A DNA stretch of 64,000 bases from Ktedonobacter sp. SOSP1-85 (GTDB lineage: Bacteria; Chloroflexota; Ktedonobacteria; Ktedonobacterales; Ktedonobacteraceae): assembly GCF_016587415.1 (NCBI RefSeq), contig NZ_BNJI01000001.1, positions 1,341,501 through 1,405,500 on the forward strand, in the 5' to 3' direction. The notes under the pieces were generated by a model, which saw only the letters and a list, made by a program, of their open reading frames with translations, was not told the origin of the DNA and ran no database searches. Positions 37,371 through 47,000 of this stretch are shown here, one piece after another. The position numbers and the translations under genes were made by a program. The number at the start of each line of letters is the position of its first letter. Within the stretch, counting starts at the first letter, position 1.

Positions 37371-38222
37371 TCAACTTTGAGCAAGACTCTTCTCTACACG
37401 CTCAGCCAGAACCTCTGGCCAAACATAGCCATGCTGCGCGGCAGCGTTACTACATACCTCAATGGCTAAAGTAGCTGTATTCTTGATCGCATCTGTCATA
37501 CCCCTCAGAGATGCAGCATCAGGAAGACAGGCATTGAGCCGGGTCAGGAACTCAGGCGAGAGGGCTTGTTCAATTCCCTTGATTCTCTGATTTGCATCCC
37601 AGCGGGAGATGGCGCCTTCGTGCAGTCTGAGGAGATCGATGAGTCGGGGAACAACCGCGTTATGAAAAAGCTGGCGGGTGTACCACTGATCACCACGCCG
37701 CAATTTGCAAACGTTTTCGAGCAGACAATACCAGAACCCACGCGCAGTCTGCTCAAAAACCTCTTGTAGATCCGACGGATGCAGATTGGAGTTGGGTAAT
37801 TGGCGCATGCAGGAAGTTAGTTCCCCATTCGTCGCATCATACCAGACGCTTGCCGTATCTGCTGTCGGGATTTGCGGAAAGCGCAGAGCACTGCTCATTT
37901 CGGTCAGGTAATAGTACACTATATCGACCCGCAAGGGCAATTGCTCCGTATCGAAGACCACACGTGTAGACGAACGTACCGGATTTACAGCATTTATGAG
38001 AAGGAGCGGCTCTCCCAACTGAGCAAGCCACTCCGGCAGTGCCAATACAAAGGCCTCGAACTGCGTGTCATGGAGAAAGACGGCTACATCGATATCAGAC
38101 CATGGATCGAGTGCGAGCCCCCCGTTGGAACCATAGTCAACCAGGCCCGCAATGCGATGATCGCGTCGCCCTACCTCTACAATCCGCCTAACCATCTCCT
38201 CGCGTGTCAATACTTCTGCCAT
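37371..38222 (-). CDS. Nucleotidyltransferase (aminoglycoside adenylyltransferase-like)
   Basis: This 283-residue protein has a DNA polymerase beta-type nucleotidyltransferase fold: YGSNGGLALDPWSDIDVAVF (Gly31-Ser32, Asp43, Asp45) and a third acidic residue in LPLRVDIVYY. A helical C-terminal domain (about 140-270) resembles that of streptomycin or lincosamide nucleotidyltransferases. Substrate is not assigned. ATG 38222 is preceded by GGAGAG; a longer TTG start at 38309 has no such site. It is isolated among gene relics, which suggests acquisition. Confidence 0.75.
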   Translation of the reverse strand: MAEVLTREEMVRRIVEVGRRDHRIAGLVDYGSNGGLALDPWSDIDVAVFLHDTQFEAFVLALPEWLAQLGEPLLLINAVNPVRSSTRVVFDTEQLPLRVDIVYYYLTEMSSALRFPQIPTADTASVWYDATNGELTSCMRQLPNSNLHPSDLQEVFEQTARGFWYCLLENVCKLRRGDQWYTRQLFHNAVVPRLIDLLRLHEGAISRWDANQRIKGIEQALSPEFLTRLNACLPDAASLRGMTDAIKNTATLAIEVCSNAAAQHGYVWPEVLAERVEKSLAQS

Positions 38223-38529
38223 GTGAGCTCTCCATTCTCTTTTTCCTGATTTGTTTCCTAGATGCACCGCTGCTTCAGCAATCAATTGAACAGATGTGTC
38301 CCTTGCCAATGGTGCTGTGAGCGGCTAACCTCGCTCCACAACCGAAGACGGGCTAAATATAGTGTACTCTTTTCGTGCTGTTTTCAAAATTCCCACAAAG
38401 GTTAAGTACTATTGATCTCAACATAGCGAACTTACCTTGACTCAGTTTTGTAGAGTCTCTACCAATTGGGGGTTCCGACATATTTTTCCCTCTAGATTCC
38501 GCTAAGGGCAGGTACATCTGGTAATGATC

Positions 38530-38745
38530 TCAACGCGTATTCCGCTGAGCTTGAGGTTCAGGTGCTCCAGCCCTGGTCTTTTTGATAGACCAATACAAGG
38601 TCGTACGAGAGATTCTAAGTGTCGCACACATTTCTAGAACAGAATGACTCTGATCATCGAACATCCGCCGAGCCAGAGCAATCTTCCCGTTCGTCGCTGC
38701 CGCTTTCTTGGTCGCCCTTGCCGGAATTTTGAAGGGGTTTTAAGT
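38530..38745 (-). pseudogene. Serine recombinase (resolvase) C-terminal relic
   Basis: An open minus-strand stretch reads ALARRMFDDQSHSVLEMCAT, then LRISRTTLYWSIKK and a short tail to a stop at 38530. This is the helix-turn-helix DNA-binding tail of Hin/resolvase-type serine recombinases. The catalytic domain is missing: upstream sequence loses resemblance within about 20 residues. Confidence 0.7.
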
Positions 38746-38933
38746 CGGGACCCCTACAAGTGAGTCATGCCGCGTGAACCTTACAGCGGTTGTCCTTCAC
38801 TTCATCATCAAAAGTGCGTATGACCCACCGCCAGCGCCAGTAACTAAGATTCTTTTTTGCCACAAATGTCGTCGCGAGAGATAGATTCTTCTATCTTTAG
38901 AAGACGTATCCATATCTTTCTGATAGGTGCTAT

Positions 38934-39535
38934 CTATCTGTGCCTTCCCCAGACCCAATGCAAATGCTCGACCACGCTCTCAAGGCATGGCATAAAGACG
39001 CCCCTGGACTGAGTCGTTTCTATAAATTCGTCGTCGCAACAAAAGTGGTCATATTCATATAAAACCTGACCAGGTATCCCGACAACACCGCCTGGACCCT
39101 CAATATAGGAGCGACGAACAAGATAGTGATTTGCATGAGTTCCGTTTAGAACTCCAGGATAAGCTAGATCATTCGTTCCCACAACACAGATATCAGCATT
39201 AGACTCCATACGAGCCATTGCAATAATAAGCCAGTTATCGTGGAAATTAAGATCATCACTCCCGCAGAAAAAGAACGGTTCGTCTGTTTCTTTGAAAGCG
39301 ATAATGAGGATCTGGTTCATGTTGGGGTAAGGCATCTTGCCAGATTGCCGCCACCACTGCTGGATGCTCTCGACCGCAAATTCAGCAGTATCGTGGTCGA
39401 TGCTAACATTGATGAAGCCATGATTGTAAACGAGATCGTAAACCCTCTCGGTTTTCTTGATGCGCTTTTTAGACTTGACATAGAGGATCTTTCCTGATCC
39501 TCGACCGGGTCCACTACAGAACGATTTCCTCCTTA
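38934..39535 (-). pseudogene. Chimeric relic: ISAzo13-type transposase fragment joined to a glycosyltransferase-like tail
   Basis: One open frame carries two unrelated pieces. The first part (about 39430-39303) reads VYDLVYNHGFINVSIDHDTA then EFAVESIQQWW, characteristic of the ISAzo13-family DDE transposase. From about 39302 it changes to DEPFFFCGSDDLNFHDNWL, VVGTNDLAYPGVLNGTHANH and SVVEHLHWVWG, which resembles the C-terminal part of GT2-like glycosyltransferases. Both are fragments joined by deletion. The first codons of the long frame lie within the end of the IS630 element. Confidence 0.7.
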
Positions 39536-39554
39536 TTGATCTGAGCATAAAAAC

Positions 39555-40130
39555 CTAAAGAGAGTAGCCGGCATGAGCAAAACAGTGACGCAGAGCCTGC
39601 TTGCGATGCCTGAGCCTTGCACGGGCGAGCAGCAGTTCATGCTCAAGCTCAGACAGATCCTTGCAACAGCGATTCTTGAGTTCACGACGTTTAAGCAGAT
39701 TCCAGACTCCTTCCTGGGGATTGAACTCGGGTGCATAGGCAGGCAAACGTTCCAGGTGAATGCGTGCAGCAGCGCCTTGCGCCAGGAAATCTTTGACGGC
39801 CTGGCAGCGATGGATGGTGGAACCGTCCCAGATGACGAGCAACTTGCCTGGGATCTCGCGCAAAAGCAGTCGCAGAAACCCCACCACATCTGGTCCCTTG
39901 TAAGAGCGTTCTTGGGTCTGCATAAAGAGACGCCCCTCGGGAGTCAGCGCACCAATAGCCGAGATGTGGTCATACGTCAGCGGCACGCGCAGGACCGGCG
40001 TTTGGCCCACAGGAGCATACGTGCGCACCGCCATCGGCAAGAGATAAAAGCCCGCCTCGTCTACAAAAACGATCTGCCGCTTTTCTTGCTCTGCTTTTTT
40101 TTGAGGGCAGGCCAGCGCTCTTCTTTCCAT
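39555..40130 (-). CDS. IS630 transposase, DDE catalytic part (ORF B)
   Basis: This is a DDE domain with its acidic triad in VFVDEAGFYL, VIWDGSTIHR and NPQEGVWNLLKRRELKN. There is no good independent start: translation most likely enters from ORF A by -1 frameshifting at the A8 run, giving a fusion of about 345 residues, normal for IS630. Confidence 0.87.
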   Translation of the reverse strand: MERRALACPQKKAEQEKRQIVFVDEAGFYLLPMAVRTYAPVGQTPVLRVPLTYDHISAIGALTPEGRLFMQTQERSYKGPDVVGFLRLLLREIPGKLLVIWDGSTIHRCQAVKDFLAQGAAARIHLERLPAYAPEFNPQEGVWNLLKRRELKNRCCKDLSELEHELLLARARLRHRKQALRHCFAHAGYSL

Positions 40131-40579
40131 GCCTTGATGGCCTCTTCATTCCTTTGGGTGGCCAGTTCAATCGGTTTTTGCACACTCTGCTTGGCTGCGC
40201 GAAGGAGGCGGCTACAATGGGCTGGATGATACCTGACACCAAATTGCTGCTTGATCAGCACTGCCACCCGAGCCGTGGTCCAGGCCTCACCGCGAAATCC
40301 ATAGTGCTCGGATCCTTTGGCCAGCAGGTCAGGCAACTGGGCGCGTTGTTCCTCAGTCAGTTTAGGTTGGGGACCTGGTGGTGGCTGGTGGCGCAGCCCA
40401 TCAGGACCATCTTGCTTCGCTCGACTCATCCATTGACTCACCGCACCTTCAGTGACTCCCAAGGCCTCGGCGATGTCTTTCTGTTTCCAGCCTTGCTGAT
40501 ACAGTTGCCAGGCACGCAGTCGTCGACCTTCGCGCCAATCTTTGGGAAGGGGTTCTTTCTTGCTCATACCTCCGTTCAT
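40061..40579 (-). CDS. IS630 transposase, DNA-binding part (ORF A)
   Basis: This 172-residue frame carries a helix-turn-helix (LYQQGWKQKDIAEALGVTEG, then AVSQWM), a second winged-helix region typical of IS630 (TEEQRAQLPDLLAKGSEHYG) and the linker up to KKKQSKK. The run CAAAAAAAAG on the minus strand (A8 at 40102-40095) allows a -1 slip into the catalytic frame, which overlaps it by 70 bases. It is probably made both alone and as a fusion. Confidence 0.85.
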   Translation of the reverse strand: MNGGMSKKEPLPKDWREGRRLRAWQLYQQGWKQKDIAEALGVTEGAVSQWMSRAKQDGPDGLRHQPPPGPQPKLTEEQRAQLPDLLAKGSEHYGFRGEAWTTARVAVLIKQQFGVRYHPAHCSRLLRAAKQSVQKPIELATQRNEEAIKAWKEERWPALKKKQSKKSGRSFL

Positions 40580-40623
40580 CGGCTCGCATCGTGCTTCACT
40601 TTAGATCCTCATGCTCAGGTCAA

Positions 40624-41068
40624 TAATATACTAGGGACAGGCTCAACTGCATACAAAACGATTTTCGTGTACTTGTACAATGTTTTCCTTGTAGAAATGC
40701 ATTTTATGCTTATTAGTCACTTTATAGTATATGATGCAATTTAATTACTCATCAAATGAAGATAAAATAGTTATTTTAAGTAAAAATGTTTTTGAATGAA
40801 TTTTGGGGCTTGATTTATATGAGAAAGGGAGAGGATGAGCTGCAAAATCCTTTTAAATTCTATAAATTATCGAATCGTGAGATATATGTCTATGTATGCG
40901 CTTCAAAAGAGAGAGCTGCTGGATTAGAATGGCCCTCAATGAAACGGTTTTGAAGCACGCTCCTTGCATTATGGCGTCAGTCCCGCAAGGGCGGATGATC
41001 TTCCTCATAGTTCATATCGGTAACACCAGTCCACCTTTGGGCTGGCTGACAATAAATGGAGGTTGTGC
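40624..41068. other. AT-rich region upstream of the PKS
   Basis: This 445-base gap is strongly AT-rich between about 40640 and 40900 and presumably holds the promoter of the polyketide cluster. No gene or clear -35/-10 pair was recognised. GGAGG at 41058-41062 is the PKS ribosome site. Confidence 0.4.
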
Positions 41069-44000
41069 ATGGATTCGCATCATTCCACTGAACCCATAGC
41101 GATTGTTGGTCTCGGCTGCCGCTTTCCAGGTGACGCCAACAGTCCCCAGGCATTCTGGGAACTGTTGTTGAATGGCACCGATCCTGTTGGAGAGATCCCA
41201 ACTGAGCGCTGGGATCTGCGCCGCTACTATCATCCCGACCCCAGTCAACCTGGCAAAATGTATTCCCGTCATGCCTCGCTCCTCAAACAGGTTGATCAGT
41301 TCGATGCGGCCTTCTTTGGCATCTCGCCCATGGAAGCAAGTCGCATGGATCCCCAGCAGCGCCTGTTGCTCGAAGTCGCCTGGGAGGGGCTCGAAGATGC
41401 TGGACTGGTTCCACAACAGCTGGCTGGTTCACGGACCGGCGTCTTTGTCGGTATTTGCTCTCGCGACTACTCGGATATTCAGCGACAAGATCCGACGGCA
41501 GCTAATCCTTACAGCAGTGCAGGTAGTGATGCCCTTAGCATCGCAGCCAACCGCATCTCCTATCTCTTCGATTTCCATGGTCCCAGTTTCAGCGTCGATA
41601 CCGCCTGCTCCTCTTCTCTGGTCGCTGTCCATCTGGCCTGTGAAAGCCTCAGACACGGCGAGTGCGAACTCGCACTCGCTGCTGGCGTCAATATCTTGCT
41701 CGATCCGAATATGAGTATCAATTTCAGCAAGGCAGGCATACTCTCTCCTAATGGCCGCTGTCGCACCTTTGACGCTGCCGCCGATGGGTATGTGCGTGGT
41801 GAGGGTGCCGGTGTGGCTGTGCTCAAGCCGCTCTCTCAGGCGCTGACAGACGGCAATCCGATCTATGCCGTCATTCGTGCTACAGCCATCAATCAGGATG
41901 GTCGCACACCGAACTTGCACTACCCGAGCCAGCAGGCCCAGGTCGCGCTCTTGCGCCAGGTCTACGCACAAGCGGGAATAACTCCACACCAGGTCCACTA
42001 CATTGAGGCACATGGCACCGGTACCAGCTCAGGCGATTTCGTCGAGTGTAGCGCGCTGGGCGAAGCGTTTGCTGCTTACCGCTCTCAGGAGCAGCCACTG
42101 CGCATCGGCTCAGTGAAAACCAATATTGGCCACCTGGAGGGCGCATCGGGCATAGCTGGTCTTATCAAAGCCGCGCTGGCCCTCAAGCACCGCCAGATCC
42201 CTGCCAATCTACATTTCCAGAATCCCAATCCGAGAATCGCCTTTGAGCAACTGCGCCTCAAGGTGCAAACCACTACCGAGGCTCTTCCTCCCTTTGACGA
42301 TCCCTACATCATCGGCATCAATAGCTTCGGCTTCGGCGGGACCAATGCCCATGCCATTCTGCAAGAGTACTCCGCATCGGCTCCAGCCGAGCTTACCTCT
42401 GCTCCTTTCGGAGAGGATCAATCCTTCCTGCTCCCACTTTCAGCGCGTAGCCCTCGGGCCCTGGGCGCGCTTGCGCAAGCTGTTCTTGACTTCCTGGATA
42501 AGCCTGGCACGCCTTCTCTGCGCGATCTCTGCTTCTCCGCCAGCTTGCACCGTGAACACCATCCCTATCGCCTAGCGCTGACGGTCACTTCCCTCGATGA
42601 CCTTAAAGAAAAACTCCAGGTATTCCTCGCCTCCGCTCATCGCCCCGGCATTACCCTTCAGGGTGTGGCCCTCAATCACACTCTGAAGGACGACGCCAAG
42701 AGGCTCGTTTTTGTCTTCTCGGGTAATGGTCCGCAGTGGTTTGCTATGGGTCGCCACTTGCTGACCCACGATGAGCTCTTTCGCTCTATCATCGAGCGTT
42801 GTGATCGGCGCTGGCTTCCACTAGCAGGCTGGTCGCTCATTGAAGAGTTACTGACCGATGAGACACGTTCGCGCATGGATCGTACCGAGGTCGCTCAGCC
42901 CACACTCTTTGCGCTCCAGATCGCGCTCTCGGAGGTATGGAAATCCCTGGGCATTGAGCCGCAGGCGGTGATTGGCCATAGCGTCGGTGAGATCGCCGCC
43001 GCCTACGTGGCCGGCATACTCAGCCTTGAAGATGCTATCCAGGTGCTCTACCACCGCAGTCGTTTGCAGGAGCTGACGGCGGGCCAGGGCGCGATGGTAG
43101 CTGTAGGCATCTCCGCAGAGAAAGCGCATGAGCTGATCGCCTCATATGGATCGCGCGTTTCGCTGGCTTCAGTCAGCTCTCCTCAATCGGTAACGCTCTC
43201 TGGCGAGAAAGCGGCGCTGGAGGAGATCACCGCTTCTCTTGTCGAGCAGGGTATCTTCTGCCGCTTCTTAAAGCTCAACTACGCTTTCCATCACGGAACG
43301 CTGGACCCACTCCGCGAAGAATTCCTGCAGTCCTCACAGGGTCTTCAGCCGCGAGAGGGCCACATCCCCTTCATTTCGACAGTGACTGGGGCCTCTATGC
43401 ATGGCGACAACTGCAATGCAGGCTATTGGTGGCAGAACCTTCGCTGCCCGGTCCAATTCGCCCCTGGCGTCCAACACCTGCTCGATGATGGTTTTACCAC
43501 CTTTGTTGAGGTCGGCCCTCACCCGGTGCTCTCCGGATACATTGCTGAGTGCCTGGTCGACAAGCAAGCGATCATTCTCCCTTCATTGCGTCGCAAGGAG
43601 AACGATCAACAGCTTCTCTTGCGCTCGCTTGCCTCGCTCTACACCCTCGGCTTCCCCGTTGCCTGGGAGCATCTTGTTGCTGGTGGCAAGTATATCAAAC
43701 TGCCTACGTATCCCTGGCAGCACGAACGTTTCTGGAACGAACCCCAAGTCTCTTCTCAAGGGATGCAGGGCCATACTGTCCATCCCTTACTGGGCTATCG
43801 TCTTGCGGCAGCATTGCCACTGTGGGAGAATCATTTTGGCAATCACGATCTTCGCTATCTGCGTGATCATCAGGTTGATGGTGTGGCGCTCTTTCCTGCA
43901 GCTGGCTATCCTGAACTCTTCCTGGCTGCTGCTGGTGATCACTTCCAAGATAGGGCCTATGAGCTTGCGCAGATACAGATTCAGCGCCCGCTCTTCCTCA

Positions 44001-47000
44001 GTGATGATCAGCAACTCACTCTTCAGACGATCTTGCTGCCTGAGGACGGCAAGATTGAGTTACGCGGTCACGTGTCTGGCGGCTGGCTTACCTACGCCAG
44101 TGCTCAACTCACGCCCCTGTCTCTCTCAGCGCCGACAGCCGTTGATGTGGACGCGCTGTGCGTTCGCTGTCAGCACGAGCTAACAGCTGTGGACTTCTAT
44201 CAGGAGTGTCGCCTCCGAGGGTATCACTATGGCTCGGCCTTCCAACTGGTGGAGCATATTTCCCTGGGTGAGCAGGAGGCGCTCGGTATGGTTCGCCTTC
44301 CAGAAGATGCCCAGGATTACCTGCTACATCCGGCCGTCCTCGACTGCTGTATACAGGTCTTGCTGGCTTTGAGCATTCAACATGATGCTCGGTCCTTCCT
44401 TCCCGTCAGTATCGAGCGTTTCCGCTGTTATGTTCAGAAATTGCCCTTGACGCCGCTTTACAGTTATGCTCGGCTGGTCGCACAAGGAACACACTCTCTG
44501 ACTGCCGACTATGAGCTACTCGACAGTCAGGGCCACGTGCTGGTTGAAATCACCGGTGTGCGTCTACAGGCGGCCAACTTCTCGGACCAGCATACCTCAC
44601 TCTCTCCGGATAAGCACATCTATGAAGAAGCCTGGGTTCCTACGCCTCTGCCTTCATTGAAGCACGGTGTAGGCAGACTTCCTTCCGTCGCTGCTCTCGC
44701 GGCTCAAGCATATCCTGGCATTGAACAGGTCTGCCGGGAATTCCCAACCGAGCGCTACTATCAACATACGCAGCCCTTCACCGATCGACTCTCTCTGGCA
44801 TATATACTGATCACCCTCCGCCAACTTGGCTGGGACATGCAGGTGGGTGAGCGCATCACAGTCTCGCAGTTACTCTCACGCTTGCACATTCTTCCCCGTT
44901 ATGAGCGTCTGCTGCATGCCTGGTGCCTCGTGCTGGCTGAGGAGCATATTCTCACTCCGTCTCAGGAGGGCTGGACCGTCGTGCATATGCCAGAGGACAT
45001 GAACCTCCAGGAACTGCTTCGTACAGGCTTCACAGGCCATCCCGAAAATCATCTCGGCCTGCTTCTAGTGAAGCGCTGTGGACATCAGCTGGCAGAGATC
45101 CTCACAGGAGCAATCGACCCGCTCTCTGTGCTCTTTCCCGATGGTGATGCCACCCTACTCGAACACCTCTATACCAATGAGCTCCTTCTCAGAAGAAGCA
45201 ATAGCATCGCTCAAGAGATGCTTCATCAGCTTGTAAATCAACTCCCTGAAGGTCAGACATTGCGTATCCTGGAGATTGGCGCAGGTACAGGCGGCACCAC
45301 TTCGTATATGCTTCCCATCCTACCAGCAGATCGCTCCACCTACATCTTTACTGATCTTTCCGAAGCGTTTTTGCAACGAGCGCAGCAGAAATATCAAGCC
45401 TATCCCTTCGTTTCCTACCAGATTCTCGATTTGGAGCACGATCCGCTCACGCAAGGATTCGAGGAGCACTCTTTTGATCTTGTTATCGCTTCTAATGTTA
45501 TTCATACCACCAGTGACATTCAGCAATCGCTCCATGCTATCCATCAACTGCTGGCGCCTGAGGGTATGTTATGCCTGATCGAGTCAACACGTCCACTGTG
45601 GTACAGAGCTATACTGACGCTTGGTCTGCTTGAAGGCTTCTGGCTTTTTCAGGATACCGATCTGCGTCCTTGTCTGCCCCTTTTAACTAACCAGCAATGG
45701 CATGACGTTCTCTCAGCATCAGGGTTCGCCGCTGTAACAGAGCTCTCTCCTCATCCTGAAACGGACCAGCCCGAACAGATGGTCTTTCTGGCACAAAAAC
45801 CTTTCCTCATGCAAGAGGAGCGGCCCATTGCCATATCTCCTGCCACCTATCTCATCTTTGCCGATGACATGGGCTTGGCTGCAGCGATGCAGACTCAACT
45901 TCATGCCTCCTCGACGATTCTGGTGCAGAAAGGAGAGCAGTTCCAGCAACTTTCCCCTGATCGCTTCTTGTTGCGCCCGTGCTCCCGTGAGGATCTACAG
46001 ACGCTCTTTGAAACACTAGAGGGTGCGGGTGGGTGTCCTAAGCACATTGTCTACCTCTGGGGACTGGATAGTCCAGCAGGCGAGGTTACTCCTTCTCTGC
46101 TCAAGGAATCCGTTGATACGGCCTGTCTCAGCTTGCTCTTCCTTGTACAAGTGCTGCAGCAGAAGACCCCAAATGGGCCTCGTCTCTCGATTGTTACCAG
46201 TGACGTCCAGCCGTTGTCCTCCGAGAATGGGGCTTCCTCCGTTGTTCAGGCTCCGCTCTATGGCCTTGTCCGTGTTATTGCCAGCGAGCATCCGGAGTTA
46301 TCCAGCAAACTCATCACTCTGAGTGAAGCGAAGGCTGGTATCTACTCTTATACAGAGATTCAAGCGCTCTGCGACGAACTCCAGATTCAAACCAACGACG
46401 CGGAGATCCTTTTGCACGACTCCGCCCGTTTTGTCAATCGGATTGAGCGCGTTCCTCTGAGCCAACGCTTACGCACGGATATGGTGCTGGCTGATCCCTC
46501 CATGTCTTTCCATCTGGAGACGACTGCTTCGGGCACCCTTGATGCCCTCCAACTCAGTACCAACGCACGCAGGAGTCCTGGCCCTGGAGAAGTTGAGATT
46601 GCGATTGCCGCGACCAGTCTCAACTTCAAAGACGTGGCCTTAGTCATGGGCTTGATCCCTGCTGAGCCTGGCGATGGGAAGGAAGAAATTACCCTGGGCA
46701 TTGAATGCGCTGGCACCATCGTTTCTGTTGGAGAAGGGGTGATTGATTTTCAGATTGGTGATGAGGTGATCGCCATGGCCGCAAATTGTTTTGCACCCTT
46801 CGTGACGACCGATGCGCGTCTTGTCGCGCGCAAACCTGCTCTTTGGAGCATGGAGGAAGCCGCAACAGTAACGGCGGTCTTTATGACGGCCTACTATGCC
46901 CTGCATCGGCTTGCCCATCTGCGCAAAGGCGAGCGTGTGCTGATTCACAGCGCGGCAGGTGGCGTGGGCCTGGCTGCCATTCAGATCGTGCAGGCCGCGG

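Larger units (their letters stand above)
39536..40623 (-). mobile_element. Complete IS630-type insertion sequence
   Basis: The element is 1088 bases long with about 26-base imperfect inverted ends (TTGATCTGAGCAT ... and TTGACCTGAGCAT ..., continuing into CTAAAG). It is flanked on both sides by TA (39534-39535 and 40624-40625), the target duplicated by IS630/Tc1-mariner elements. It has two overlapping minus-strand frames. It landed next to the ISAzo13 relic. Confidence 0.9.
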
